Of a DNA stretch of 57,478 nt, positions 16,594 to 25,955 are shown piece by piece. Under the pieces are notes generated by a model. The model was not told where the DNA came from and made no database searches. It saw nothing but the letters and a program-made list of their open reading frames with translations. A program made the position numbers and the translations under genes. The stretch is from positions 1 through 57,478 of the forward strand of contig JAPHQV010000007.1 of the NCBI GenBank assembly GCA_026197075.1. The letters are read 5' to 3'. This DNA is from Gammaproteobacteria bacterium (GTDB lineage Bacteria; Pseudomonadota; Gammaproteobacteria; DSM-19610). How positions within the stretch are numbered: position 1 is the stretch's first letter; each line of letters begins with the position of its first letter.

Positions 16594-17940
16594 CTATCCG
16601 AGCCCAAGTCGATGCATGCGCCGCCACAGGGTACTGCGGTCGATACCCAGGATGCGCGCAGCCTCGGCGCGGTTGCCCTGCGCCGCGACCAGTGCGCCCT
16701 CGATCTCCTGGCGCTGGTGCTCCAACGTGCCGTGCTCTTCGCCATTGTGACGATTGCCGTAATGGCGGATATCGCTTGGCAGGCAAGCCGGCGTCACCAT
16801 GCCGTCTCGGGCCATGATCATGCCGTGTTCTACGGCATTGGCGAGTTCACGTACATTTCCTGGCCAGAGGTACTCGAGCATGAGGCCCATAGCCTCCGCC
16901 GGGTATTCGACGTTGCCGGGATAGCCGCGGCTGACGAGCCTGTCACATAGATACCGAATCAGCAGCGGGATGTCACCAGGCCGCTCGCGCAGTGGCGGGA
17001 CATTAATCGGGATGACTGCGAGCCGGTAGTAGAGATCAGAACGGAACTGGTTTGCGTCCACGCGTTCGCGCAGGTCTTGATTGCTCGCCGCGATGATGCG
17101 CACGTTGACCTTGATACTCTTGTCAGAACCGACCATCTGGAAACGCTGTTCCTCTACCGCCTTGAGCAACTTGGATTGCAGGTGCAAGGGGATTTCACTG
17201 ATCTCGTCCAGGAACAGGGTGCCGCCATCGGCGGTCTGGAAGCGTCCCGGGCGGTCACTGACAGCACCAGTGAAGGCGCCTTTAACGTGACCGAAAAGTT
17301 CCGATTCGAGCAGCGATTCGGGGATGGCCGCGCAGTTCACCTCTACCCAGGGACCGCTGGCACAACCGCTCTTGCGATGGATCATCCGTGCCAGCAGGGT
17401 CTTGCCGGTGCCGGATTCACCCTGCAGCAGGATCGATGCCCGGGTCGGCGCCACCTGATCGATGGTGTTGGTGATCTCCAGCATCTCCGGTGCCTGCGTG
17501 AACAGGCCGCTGTTGATGCTGTCCTGGAACACCGCTTCGAGCCGGCGGCGTTCGGTGATATCCGTCAGCACCATCAGCCGGATCGGCTCGCGGCTGCCGG
17601 GAATGTTCACCGTCAAGGTGTTGAACTCGACGAAGCGCGTAACGCCGTTGTGGGTGATACGCTTCTCGAAACTCAGGCGCTCGCTAGCCGGATGCGCCGC
17701 CGCGTCCATGTCGCCGGCATCTATGGCCGCGCGCAAAATCGATTTGCGTAGATTTACACCGAGCTGCTCCTTGATGTCGCGGACGGTCTTGAGCTGGGCG
17801 AGCCCGGTCAGTGCGCACGCTGCATCGTTGTAGTAGAGGATGCCACCGTGCAGATCGCTGAGAATCACGCCTTCGTGGATGTGCGAAACCACGGCATCGA
17901 TGAGCGGTGTCAGTTGACCAAACCCTTCCATAGCTTCCAC
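16594..17940 (-). CDS. PAS-domain sigma-54-dependent transcriptional activator
   Basis: This 448-residue enhancer-binding protein has three domains. A PAS sensor occupies about residues 10-130 ([22 protein letters not shown]), ending in [12 protein letters not shown]. The AAA+ domain (about 145-375) has GESGTGKT (Walker A), the sigma-54 contact loop GAFTGA, and TLFLDEI (Walker B). A Fis-type helix-turn-helix ends the protein ([19 protein letters not shown]). There is no receiver domain, so the signal is probably sensed directly by the PAS domain. It is divergent from the RND/globule operon, which carries a perfect sigma-54 promoter, and is its likely activator. Confidence 0.95.
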   Translation of the reverse strand: MEAMEGFGQLTPLIDAVVSHIHEGVILSDLHGGILYYNDAACALTGLAQLKTVRDIKEQLGVNLRKSILRAAIDAGDMDAAAHPASERLSFEKRITHNGVTRFVEFNTLTVNIPGSREPIRLMVLTDITERRRLEAVFQDSINSGLFTQAPEMLEITNTIDQVAPTRASILLQGESGTGKTLLARMIHRKSGCASGPWVEVNCAAIPESLLESELFGHVKGAFTGAVSDRPGRFQTADGGTLFLDEISEIPLHLQSKLLKAVEEQRFQMVGSDKSIKVNVRIIAASNQDLRERVDANQFRSDLYYRLAVIPINVPPLRERPGDIPLLIRYLCDRLVSRGYPGNVEYPAEAMGLMLEYLWPGNVRELANAVEHGMIMARDGMVTPACLPSDIRHYGNRHNGEEHGTLEHQRQEIEGALVAAQGNRAEAARILGIDRSTLWRRMHRLGLG

Positions 17941-18030
17941 CCCGGATGCCTGTCACTTATTACCAATAATAAAACCATGTCGTGCGGATACCTTGCGCCA
18001 AGTCAACTATTGGCGCAATTGATGACGATG

Positions 18031-18071
18031 GCGTTGCACGCCCTGCAATTGTTGCAATGATGTTGCAACGC
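18031..18071. promoter_or_regulatory. Candidate upstream activator sites (phased TTGCA boxes)
   Basis: Four TTGCA/TGCAA boxes are centred at about 18036, 18046, 18054 and 18065, roughly one helical turn apart. The outer pair forms the inverted repeat GCGTTGCA...TGCAACGC. They lie about 140 bp upstream of the -24/-12 promoter and about 90 bp upstream of the activator gene, a standard arrangement for an enhancer-binding protein. They could also autoregulate the activator. Confidence 0.6.
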
Positions 18072-18203
18072 ATATCTCAATATGGAATTACACATGTATT
18101 CAGTTCATTACCCTGTGTATTCCATGCCATCTATCAAATACGGTGTGTTGCGCAGGCGTCACTCGAGTCACATACATACATCGGAAAAACAATCGCTTAA
18201 TCA

Positions 18204-18220
18204 TTGGCACGCAGCTTGCA
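18204..18220 (+). promoter_or_regulatory. Sigma-54 (-24/-12) promoter
   Basis: TTGGCACGCAGCTTGCA matches the RpoN consensus at every conserved position (TGGCAC, 5-nt spacer, TTGC). It points toward the RND/globule operon, with transcription expected to begin about 12 nt downstream, leaving a leader of about 325 nt. Confidence 0.9.
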
Positions 18221-18291
18221 CTAGAAAATGGGAAAGTGGAGTCGCGCAGTAGGACATCCACAACAATCGCACAGCGCGAGAGGAGAGCCCG

Positions 18292-18429
18292 ATGTGGCAT
18301 TGTGACCAAGCCAGTGGCCGCCGGTATGTGGCCAGTCTGCCTTACGCAATTCGTTCTTTCCCCGCACGACCTAGTCATGCCTCATTGGCGCGCGCATTCC
18401 GACTGTTCCGTTCACAGCACGTGATCTGA
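18292..18429 (+). CDS. Possible 45-residue leader ORF
   Basis: The ATG is preceded by GAGAGGAGA with good spacing. The product (MWHCDQASGRRYVASLPYAI and on) is basic and serine/arginine-rich, with no recognised domain. It lies inside the predicted leader of the sigma-54 transcript. It may be a leader peptide, a small protein or chance. Confidence 0.35.
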   Translation: MWHCDQASGRRYVASLPYAIRSFPARPSHASLARAFRLFRSQHVI

Positions 18430-18449
18430 TACGCGTTTCAATTTCTCCG

Positions 18450-18490
18450 GCCCATTACCCGGTCCGTGGAGATGATCTGCCGTAATGGGC
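18450..18490 (+). promoter_or_regulatory. Leader hairpin before the RND operon
   Basis: A perfect 9-bp stem, GCCCATTAC (18450-18458) with GTAATGGGC (18482-18490), encloses a 23-nt loop, 67 bp before the first structural gene. There is no T tract, so it is not an intrinsic terminator. It could be an RNA control element or a protein site. Confidence 0.45.
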
Positions 18491-18557
18491 TTCAACGCCC
18501 AGTGCGTATGACATATTCGACGATGTCGTCGTGTTCGATTGAGAAGCGAAAAATGGC

Positions 18558-19769
18558 ATGAACGCACTCACACGAAATCTGTTGTTCGCGGTGACCGCGA
18601 CAGCGCTTCTGCTCGCGCTCTCGCAAACGACCGCGCAGCCCGGCGCCGGCGCAGGCGCAGGCGCAGGCGCACAGATTTCCAGCCCCATTGTCACTGTCCA
18701 ACATGGCCAGATAGGCAGTTCGGTGATCCTGGGCGGCAGCGTGGTCGCCTACAAGCAGGTCATGCTCACCGCACAGCTGCCTGGCCGGATCGAATTCATT
18801 GCCGGCATCGAGGGCAGCCGCTTCAAGGCAGAGGACATCCTGATCTCCATTGACGACGATGACCTCCTGGCCAAACGGCGCGCCGCCGTGGCACAGCTGA
18901 TCAATGCCCAGACCGAGATCGGAAATGCGCAGATGCAGTATTCGCGCGAGCTCTATTCGCCGCAGGCGCGCAGCGCTTACCGTTCCGGCGGAATGGGCAT
19001 GCCCTCGATGTTCGACCAGATGTTCACCCAGCCGATGCAGCGGTTCATGCCAGGCAACGTCGGTGGCGAACCCTGGCTTGATCGACAGGCGGATCTCTAC
19101 AACTACGGTTCGCGCGTGTCGCAAGCACGCGGTCAGGAGCTCAGCGCGCGTTCGCAAATCGACGAGATCGACGCGCGCCTGCGTGACGCGCGTTCATTCG
19201 CGCCTTTTGACGGCATCATCGTCAAGAAGATGGTCGAGGTTGGCGACACCGTGCAGCCGGGCATGGCTCTGCTGGAATTCGCGGACCTCACCTATTTACA
19301 GGTAAAGGTCGAGGTGCCGTCGCGGCTGGCACCAGGCTTGAGCAAGGGAATGCTCCTGCCGGCACGACTGGATGTCGGCAATACCCGTGTCGATGTGCGC
19401 GTCGCGCAGATCTTCCCGTCCGCAGACGAGATCCGCCACACCGTGACCGTCAAGTTCGATCTACCGCTTGGCGTGCCGGGCGGTCCGGGCATGTATGCCG
19501 AGGTGATCATCCCTGACAAGTCGACGCCGGTGAGTGTCGTGCCAGCGATTCCAGACAGCGCCGTGCTTTGGCGTGGCGCGCTGCCGGCAGTGTATGTCCT
19601 CGACGAGAAGCACCAGCCGCAGCTCCGTCTGATCCGTCTGGGCGACTACATCAGCTCGCAGATGGTTTCGGTTCTGTCCGGCCTGCAGGTTGGCGAACGC
19701 ATCTATGCCCAGCCACCCGCATCTCTCGCCAGTGGCTGGTCGATCGCCAACCCTAATCAGCAACCATGA
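18558..19769 (+). CDS. RND efflux periplasmic adaptor (membrane fusion protein)
   Basis: The 403-residue exported adaptor has a Sec signal (about residues 1-26) followed by a GAGAGAGAGA spacer. It then shows the biotinyl/lipoyl half-motifs (GSVVAYKQVMLTAQLPGRI... and ARSFAPFDGIIVKKMVEVGDTVQPG), a shortened alpha-hairpin rich in Met/Gln around residues 130-175, and the beta-barrel and membrane-proximal domains. Adaptors bridge an RND pump to an outer-membrane channel. It is the first gene of the sigma-54 operon, 21 bp before the pump gene. No TolC-like channel is encoded nearby. Confidence 0.93.
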   Translation: MNALTRNLLFAVTATALLLALSQTTAQPGAGAGAGAGAQISSPIVTVQHGQIGSSVILGGSVVAYKQVMLTAQLPGRIEFIAGIEGSRFKAEDILISIDDDDLLAKRRAAVAQLINAQTEIGNAQMQYSRELYSPQARSAYRSGGMGMPSMFDQMFTQPMQRFMPGNVGGEPWLDRQADLYNYGSRVSQARGQELSARSQIDEIDARLRDARSFAPFDGIIVKKMVEVGDTVQPGMALLEFADLTYLQVKVEVPSRLAPGLSKGMLLPARLDVGNTRVDVRVAQIFPSADEIRHTVTVKFDLPLGVPGGPGMYAEVIIPDKSTPVSVVPAIPDSAVLWRGALPAVYVLDEKHQPQLRLIRLGDYISSQMVSVLSGLQVGERIYAQPPASLASGWSIANPNQQP

Positions 19770-19790
19770 CCAGCAGGGACTCGCGAGCAC

Positions 19791-22700
19791 ATGGCTGACG
19801 AAGACAAAGACCACAACGAAATGCAGTCAGCGACAACTGCTCCCGAGGGTGCGTCGCCAAAGCATGTTCCGGTGCACGTTGACGAGGTACCCGACGACGT
19901 CGAGGAGCTGCGCCGCACGCGCTCCCTGGGCATGGCTGGACGAGCTGCCTGTGCCTTCATAGATTCCCCTGTGACACCGCTACTCATTCTCGTTGCGCTG
20001 ACCATCGGCCTGATGGGCCTGTTGTTCACGCCGCGACAGGAAGATCCGCAGATCTCCGTGCCCATGGTGGACATTTTCGTGCAGTATCCCGGCACGTCCT
20101 CGAGTCAGGTGGCCAGTCTGGTGACCGAGCCGCTGGAACGCATCATGAGCGAGATCCCCGGTGTGCGGCATGTCTACTCCATGACCAAGCGTGGGCAGGC
20201 GGTAGTGACCGTGCGTTTTATCGTCGGCGAGCCGTTGGGGCCGTCGATCGTCAAGGTGCACGACAAGCTGCAGTCCAATCTCGACAAGATCCCGCCCGGT
20301 GTCTCCATGCCACTGGTAAAACCCAAGGGCATCGATGACGTGCCGGTCGTCACGCTGACACTATGGTCGGAGACCGTCGACGACGCCTCCCTGCGCACGC
20401 TGGGCGTAGACGTACTGCAGCGTCTGCAGGAGGTGCCGAGCACCGGACAAGGATTCGTCGTCGGCGGACGCGAGGAACAGGTGCGGGTGGAGATACAGCC
20501 GGAGCGTCTGGCGGGGTATGGCGTCACCATCGACCAGCTGGCACAGACAATCAACGCGGCGAACTCGGAAATACTTGCCGGCTCGGTGGAGATCAACGGG
20601 TCCAGTTTCTCGGTATACACAGGCGCATTCCTGCGCACCGCGCAGGACATCGCGCGCCTGGTGGTAAGCACCTACCAGGGCACGCCGATCTATCTGCGCG
20701 ATGTAGCGACGGTGTTCCACGGGCCGGCCGAGACCTCGCGCGTCGTCACCTATTACGATGGCCCGGCGGGGAATGATGGCAAGAGCGCTGCACATGGCTA
20801 CCCGGCGGTGACCGTTGCACTGGCAAAGAAGGAAGGCAGCAATGGTGTCACTGTGGCCAACGACATACTGGCCAAACTGGAACAGCTCAAAGGTCGACTC
20901 ATCCCCAGCAATGTCAACGTGACGGTCACACGCGACTACGGGAAGACCGCCAACACCAAGGTCAACGAACTGCTGGGTGCACTCTTCGATGCAGCGATCG
21001 CCGTATCTATACTGTGTCTAATCGGCCTGGGACTGCGCGCTGCCTTCGTGGTCATCACAGTGATCCCGATCGTAATCCTGGTCACCATCGCCTCGGCCTG
21101 GCTCCTCAACTACACCATCGATCGCGTGAGCCTATTCGCGCTGATATTCTCCATCGGCATCTTGGTCGACGACGCAACCGTGGTGGTGGAGAACATATTC
21201 CGGCGCTGGATGACGGCGGGAAAAACGACGCTGACTATTGCCATCGACGCGGTTCGCGAAGTCGGCAATCCGACCATCCTGGCGACCATGACCATCATCG
21301 CGGCACTGCTGCCGATGGGCTTCGTCAGTGGTTTGATGGGGCCATATATGCGTCCGATCCCGGTATTGGGCGCATGTGCGATGTTCTTTTCGTTGATCGC
21401 TGCTTTCGTATTCACGCCTTGGTTTACCATGCGCGTGCGGCCGGCCAGTGTCGAGGCCTTTCGCAAGGCCGAAGAGCGCGAAAAACGCACGCAAAAGATC
21501 ATCGGCCGTTACTACGACCCGATCATCAAGCCGCTGATCGAGAACCGTGCCCTCGGGATCTTCTTCCTAGTCAGTGTAATCATACTCACAGCAGCGTCCT
21601 GCGTGCTGTTCTATACCAAGACCGTGCCAGTGAAGATGCTTCCGTTCGACAACAAGCCGGAATTCAACGTTGTCATCAACATGCCGGAGGGAACCGCGCT
21701 ACCGGTGACTGCCAACGTCGCGCACACTCTGACACAGCATCTGCAGACGATACCGGAAGTGACCGCCCTGCAGACCTATGTGGGGACTGCGTCCCCGTTC
21801 AATTTCAACGGCCTGGTGCGTCACTACTACTTGCGCCAGGAGCCCTGGCAAGCAGACATCCAGGTCATGCTAACAGACAAGGATGAGCGTGGGCGCAGCA
21901 GCCATGAACTCGCGGTCATAGCGCGCAGCATGCTTACACCGATCGCTCGGCAGCTTGGCGCGCGCATCGAAGTGGTGGAGATGCCGCCGGGACCTCCGGT
22001 GCTGCAGACCGTGGTCGCAGAAGTCTATGGTCCAGATGCCGAAACTCGCCGTCAGGTTGCGCGCGATATGACGGCGATGTTCGAACAGGTCCAGGGCCTG
22101 GTCGACGTCGACAATTATATGTCCGAGCCGTACTACTACTGGCGCTTCGAGATCGACATGGAGAAGGCCGCGCGCCGCGGCATCACCTCCGAGGCCATCA
22201 ATCGCACCCTGTCCATGGCGATGGGCGGCCATCGCCTTGGGGATGTGAAGCGCGCCGCACCGCTGGAACCGACCTACATTGTACTGCAGGCGCCACTGTC
22301 AGTGCGCTCCCAGATGGGACGGCTGACCAATCTCCCAGTCGCCATGCCATCCGGCGGAACACTTCCGCTGGCTGAGCTCGGGCGCTTCGTTCAGGTCCCG
22401 GAAGACCCCTATATCTTCCACAAGGATCTGCGGCCGATGGAATACGTCACCGGCGAGATGGAAGGTCGGCTCGGCGCCCCGATCTACGGCATGTTCGGCA
22501 TTGAAGATCTGCTCGAGAACTACACGACACCGGACGGGGTACAGATCACCGGGATGCCACGCGGACTGGTAGGCCCTCCCGAAAGTGACACGAAATCCGG
22601 ATTCGAGTGGGGCGGCGAGTGGACCGTTACGTACGAGACATTCCGTGACATGGGGCTCGCGTTCATGGCTGCGCTGGTATTGATTTATGGCCTCATTGTA

Positions 22701-23231
22701 CTGGAATTCCGCGATTACACCCTGGCTGGCCTGATCATGGCGCCGATCCCGCTCACGCTTATCGGCATCATTCCGGGACATTTCATCATCGATGCGGAAT
22801 TCACGGCCACCTCGATGATCGGCTTCATCGCGATGGCCGGCATTATCGTGCGCAACTCCATCCTGCTAGTCGCATTCGTCAAGAACGAAGTCGCACTGGG
22901 CAAGCCCATTCGCGAGGCAGCCATCAACGCCGGCCGTATCCGCCTGCGTCCGATCCTGATCACCGCACTGACTCTGATGGCAGGTGCCTGGACCATTCTC
23001 GGCGATCCGATCTTCGAGGGTATGGCGGCGAGCCTATTGTTCGGGGCCGGCGTGGCGACGCTGTTCACCGTGCTGGTGGTGCCGCTCGGTTGCATCAGCG
23101 CCGAGAATCATTTCAAGGTACGCACCTGCGAGGATCTGCAGGCCGATAGCGAGGCGAACGGTCATGCCGGTGCAGCAGTGAGCGCAAAGGGAATGAATGA
23201 AACATCGGCGCACGATGGTGCGTCGGCATGA
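19791..23231 (+). CDS. RND-family proton-driven efflux pump
   Basis: This 1146-residue protein of the AcrB/HAE-like superfamily has 12 predicted membrane segments and two large periplasmic loops. The TM4 proton-relay motif is present as GILVDDATVVVEN. TM1 begins only after about 55 cytoplasmic residues rich in acidic and polar groups, longer than in AcrB. The C-terminal tail is also extended. The substrate cannot be told from sequence. The setting among lipid-carrier-like and globule-like proteins suggests a hydrophobic or envelope substrate rather than a drug; this is inference. Confidence 0.95.
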   Translation: MADEDKDHNEMQSATTAPEGASPKHVPVHVDEVPDDVEELRRTRSLGMAGRAACAFIDSPVTPLLILVALTIGLMGLLFTPRQEDPQISVPMVDIFVQYPGTSSSQVASLVTEPLERIMSEIPGVRHVYSMTKRGQAVVTVRFIVGEPLGPSIVKVHDKLQSNLDKIPPGVSMPLVKPKGIDDVPVVTLTLWSETVDDASLRTLGVDVLQRLQEVPSTGQGFVVGGREEQVRVEIQPERLAGYGVTIDQLAQTINAANSEILAGSVEINGSSFSVYTGAFLRTAQDIARLVVSTYQGTPIYLRDVATVFHGPAETSRVVTYYDGPAGNDGKSAAHGYPAVTVALAKKEGSNGVTVANDILAKLEQLKGRLIPSNVNVTVTRDYGKTANTKVNELLGALFDAAIAVSILCLIGLGLRAAFVVITVIPIVILVTIASAWLLNYTIDRVSLFALIFSIGILVDDATVVVENIFRRWMTAGKTTLTIAIDAVREVGNPTILATMTIIAALLPMGFVSGLMGPYMRPIPVLGACAMFFSLIAAFVFTPWFTMRVRPASVEAFRKAEEREKRTQKIIGRYYDPIIKPLIENRALGIFFLVSVIILTAASCVLFYTKTVPVKMLPFDNKPEFNVVINMPEGTALPVTANVAHTLTQHLQTIPEVTALQTYVGTASPFNFNGLVRHYYLRQEPWQADIQVMLTDKDERGRSSHELAVIARSMLTPIARQLGARIEVVEMPPGPPVLQTVVAEVYGPDAETRRQVARDMTAMFEQVQGLVDVDNYMSEPYYYWRFEIDMEKAARRGITSEAINRTLSMAMGGHRLGDVKRAAPLEPTYIVLQAPLSVRSQMGRLTNLPVAMPSGGTLPLAELGRFVQVPEDPYIFHKDLRPMEYVTGEMEGRLGAPIYGMFGIEDLLENYTTPDGVQITGMPRGLVGPPESDTKSGFEWGGEWTVTYETFRDMGLAFMAALVLIYGLIVLEFRDYTLAGLIMAPIPLTLIGIIPGHFIIDAEFTATSMIGFIAMAGIIVRNSILLVAFVKNEVALGKPIREAAINAGRIRLRPILITALTLMAGAWTILGDPIFEGMAASLLFGAGVATLFTVLVVPLGCISAENHFKVRTCEDLQADSEANGHAGAAVSAKGMNETSAHDGASA

Positions 23232-23316
23232 CAGGTGAGATGTGCCAACGGCGGGTGCAGAACGCAGCGAAGCTGCGAATGTTCACACGGCCAAAGTCGT
23301 AGTGTCGGAGGAAAAA

Positions 23317-24339
23317 ATGAAACTCAAACTGAAACTCAAGAGAAGAGTAGCGCACCATGTCATCAGGAAGGCCTGGCGCACCGGAGTGCTGGTGTCGACG
23401 CTGCTCACCTCGGTCGGCGTCGCCGCACAGGTGAGCACAGCCACATCGCCTGCGGCCGCGCCGGGCTGGGGACAGGCGCCGAGTGCAGGTTCTCCCGTGC
23501 CGTCGGGTGCCGTGCCGCCACCGCCCGGTCCGTATGCCCCGGCCACAGCGGCGCCTGCGTATCCTGCACCAGGATACGCGCAATCGCCGTCCGCACCACC
23601 GTCCTCACCTGCCTATGGGGCCGCGCCCGGTCATGGAGCGCCGCCCGGCTTCAGGCCCGATCCCGAGCTGGAGTCGACCCAGAACGCGGCACAACCGGCC
23701 GCCGCACCTTCGGCGGAACCGACCCAATCCCAGACACAGGCCTGGACGCCGCCGGGGCCGCCACGCTACCGGCGCGAGGGTGCCATCACCCGCGAAGAGT
23801 TCCTGAACCAGCAGGCAGCGCGCCGCGCCGAGATGGACAAGCGCATGCAGGAAGCCGAGCAACGCCGCAGTACCCAGTCCTGGCAGACACCGCCCGAGCA
23901 GCGCGCCCAGACGCACTGGCAGGAGATGCAGGCGCGCAATCAGGAACTGCAGAAGGAGATGCAGGAACGCGATGCCCATCTCAGGCAAGAGATGGAACAG
24001 CGCCGCGCTGCTCTGCAGATGGAAATGCAGCAGCGCGAAGAGGACATGACTGCGCAACGTCAGCGCTATGCACCGAACTATCCGCCGGGTTCTGCGCCGG
24101 GCTATGCGCCTGGCTATGCGCCTGGCCATGCGCCGGTTTATGGCCAGCCTGGCATGCGCGCGCCGGGACCGCAGTGGCATCCGGCGTACGGCCACTATCC
24201 GCCACCCGGGGGGTACGCTTACGCGCCGCCGCCAGGTTACGGGCCGCCCAACTGGACGCACGCGCCGTATCCACCGAACTTCCATACACCGGCGTCCGGT
24301 CGCATACCACATCCCATTATGCGTAACGACGGACGTTGA
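23317..24339 (+). CDS. Exported Pro/Tyr-rich protein with central coiled coil
   Basis: The 340-residue protein starts at 23317, after CGGAGG. A very basic N-terminus (MKLKLKLKRR) precedes a hydrophobic signal segment (VLVSTLLTSVGVAAQ). Residues of about 45-165 are Pro/Ala/Gly-rich. About 175-275 is a Glu/Gln/Met/Arg-rich coiled coil (EEFLNQQAARRAEMDKRM, EMEQRRAALQMEMQQREED). The tail has PGYAPGYAPGHAP and PPPGGYAYAPPPGYGPP repeats. The low-complexity Tyr-Pro-Gly arms around a rod suggest a structural, possibly self-associating coat or scaffold. No known family is recognised. Confidence 0.8.
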   Translation: MKLKLKLKRRVAHHVIRKAWRTGVLVSTLLTSVGVAAQVSTATSPAAAPGWGQAPSAGSPVPSGAVPPPPGPYAPATAAPAYPAPGYAQSPSAPPSSPAYGAAPGHGAPPGFRPDPELESTQNAAQPAAAPSAEPTQSQTQAWTPPGPPRYRREGAITREEFLNQQAARRAEMDKRMQEAEQRRSTQSWQTPPEQRAQTHWQEMQARNQELQKEMQERDAHLRQEMEQRRAALQMEMQQREEDMTAQRQRYAPNYPPGSAPGYAPGYAPGHAPVYGQPGMRAPGPQWHPAYGHYPPPGGYAYAPPPGYGPPNWTHAPYPPNFHTPASGRIPHPIMRNDGR

Positions 24340-24406
24340 GAGGTGAGCACCGGTGTACGCAGGACCACACACACGCAGGCAGACAGGGAAGGACGCACTT
24401 CACGGC

Positions 24407-25138
24407 ATGCGTTTCTGCGGGTTGACGCTGGCGTGTCTGTGGGTGGTCGGTTGCGGCGGGAACGGCTCAACGCCGCCACCCGAGACCGGTGCAGATGCCC
24501 GGCCAGCTGGCAGAGCGGCCTATCCGGTGCCGGTGTATGTGCAGCAGGTGCCAGTGTATCCGCCGCCGGCGCAGGCCGCGCCGTCCTGGAGTGGCGGCCC
24601 CAACACGGCGATGCAACCGGCGCAGCCGTTCGCTTCGGCGCAGGGACAATACCCGTCGTATCCGGGCCAGAGCCCGGCTCAATACCCGGCTCAGCAGCAA
24701 TACGCACCGCCGGCGCCGGTACAGCAGTCCGGTGGCTACAACCCCTGGGCGATCCAGGCACAGCGCCAGCATCAGGCGAACGGCTGGGCGGCAAGCCAGC
24801 CCTGGGGCGGCGCGGTACAACAGCATCAGCAACAGTCCGCGACAGGCGCGTATCAGTATCGCCCGCTCGAGAGCGATGCGCGCCAGACGCCGCAGGTGGC
24901 GGCGCCATACGACCACCCGTTCGGTTCCAGCCAGCGGCCGGTGACCGCGATGCCTGGTTACGGTGCCTACGCCGGTGGTTATGCCGGTGCTTGGCCAGGC
25001 TATGGCGGACAGTACGGCGGTTGGCCGGGCGGACAGTACGGCGGTTGGCCGGGTGGACAGTACGGCGGCTGGCCGGGCGGCTGGGGCGGCATGCCCAACG
25101 GAGGCGGGTTCCCAGGCATGTGGCCGGGGATGTGGTAG
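24407..25138 (+). CDS. Lipoprotein with Gln/Pro/Gly-Trp repeats
   Basis: The 243-residue protein starts at MRFCGLTLACLWVVGCGG, a lipoprotein signal with lipobox VVGC. The mature part is rich in Pro, Gln, Ala and Tyr and ends in the tandem repeat QYGGWPGG (three near-identical 24-bp units, 25010-25081). A lipid-anchored, disordered Gly/Tyr/Trp-rich protein next to a sulfur-globule-like gene suggests an adhesive or coat component attached to a membrane. The call is structural only. Confidence 0.78.
   Translation: MRFCGLTLACLWVVGCGGNGSTPPPETGADARPAGRAAYPVPVYVQQVPVYPPPAQAAPSWSGGPNTAMQPAQPFASAQGQYPSYPGQSPAQYPAQQQYAPPAPVQQSGGYNPWAIQAQRQHQANGWAASQPWGGAVQQHQQQSATGAYQYRPLESDARQTPQVAAPYDHPFGSSQRPVTAMPGYGAYAGGYAGAWPGYGGQYGGWPGGQYGGWPGGQYGGWPGGWGGMPNGGGFPGMWPGMW
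25010..25081 (+). repeat. Three 24-bp tandem repeats in the lipoprotein gene
   Basis: Units at 25010-25033, 25034-25057 and 25058-25081 each encode QYGGWPGG and differ by only one or two bases. This points to recent slippage or expansion and probable length variation between strains. Confidence 0.9.
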
Positions 25139-25143
25139 TGGTG

Positions 25144-25266
25144 ATGCACGAAAGAAGTGAACGGGAGATCTTCGCGTTTTCCATCCGGGAACACGAAGGT
25201 CGTTTCCAGACAACGGTGAGTGCTCTGCCCTCAGCTCACCGTTGGCAGATGTCGATCGAGGGTTAG
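25144..25266 (+). CDS. Possible 40-residue small protein
   Basis: A short ORF ([20 protein letters not shown]...) lies between the lipoprotein and globule-protein genes in the same direction, with an in-frame GTG at 25141. It is hydrophilic with no signal peptide. The weak ribosome-binding site and small size make it uncertain; it fills a 180-bp spacer. Confidence 0.35.
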   Translation: MHERSEREIFAFSIREHEGRFQTTVSALPSAHRWQMSIEG

Positions 25267-25319
25267 TGACACCGCAATCGGGTGTCGAATGCAGTGTGTT
25301 CAAATCGGAGGACTATCTG

Positions 25320-25856
25320 ATGATTAGCATCAAGAAAGCAATGTTGATTACTGCGATTACTACCGCCATGGCGCTGCCGCTGTCGTCGGCTCAGGCCTGG
25401 TGGGGTGGCCCCGGTTACGGCGGCCCCGGTTGGGGCGGCCCCGGTAGGTACAACGACGGTTGGGGTGATGGTCTCGGCGACATGCTCGGCGATGGCGATT
25501 TCTCCATGGGCTTCAGCGGTCGGGGCAGCGGTCGCGGTTATGGTCGTGGCTATGGCCATGACCGTTACTACGGCGGCTATCCGTATGGCGGCTATGGCTA
25601 CCCAGGCTACGGCCCCGGACCGGGTTATGGCTATGGTGGCCCCGGCTATGGCTATGGTGGCCCCGGTCCTGGCTACTACGGCGGTCCGCCCTATGGTGGC
25701 CCCGGTCCTGCCTACTACGGTGGTGCTCCCCATGCTGGCCCCGGTCCTGGCTACTACGGCGGTGCGCCCTATGGTGGCGGCTACGGCCATCCCGGCGCCT
25801 ACCCACCGCCACCGCAGCAGCAGGCACCGCAGCAGCAGGCACCGGCCAACCGGTGA
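25320..25856 (+). CDS. Sulfur-globule-type Gly/Tyr-rich envelope protein
   Basis: The 178-residue protein follows GGAGG by 8 nt. A Sec signal ends in SSAQA, followed directly by WWGGPGYGG. The mature part is Gly/Tyr/Pro-rich with [20 protein letters not shown], then RGYGRGYG and many [12 protein letters not shown] units. This composition and the WWGG start and GDGDF segment resemble sulfur-globule proteins (Sgp), which coat extracytoplasmic sulfur globules in Chromatiales. The nearby fccAB sulfide dehydrogenase supports the link. A generic glycine-rich secreted protein is the alternative. Confidence 0.75.
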   Translation: MISIKKAMLITAITTAMALPLSSAQAWWGGPGYGGPGWGGPGRYNDGWGDGLGDMLGDGDFSMGFSGRGSGRGYGRGYGHDRYYGGYPYGGYGYPGYGPGPGYGYGGPGYGYGGPGPGYYGGPPYGGPGPAYYGGAPHAGPGPGYYGGAPYGGGYGHPGAYPPPPQQQAPQQQAPANR

Positions 25857-25955
25857 TGGTGCCGAGTAGGGGCCCGCAGAATGGTCTGTGGGTCCCGCTC
25901 GATCGATGGGATCGCCGCTCTGCACGGGCAGAGCGGCTACACTGGGACGAATCCG

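Noticed and set aside
23235-24326. Alternative 363-codon frame over the Pro/Tyr-rich gene
   Set aside because: It overlaps the frame starting at 23317, which has a ribosome-binding site, signal peptide and ordered domains. The alternative has none of these.
25400-25800. Repeat array at DNA level in the Gly-rich gene
   Set aside because: The periodicity follows the GYG/GPG codons of one signal-peptide-bearing ORF, so it is a protein repeat rather than an array of DNA elements.
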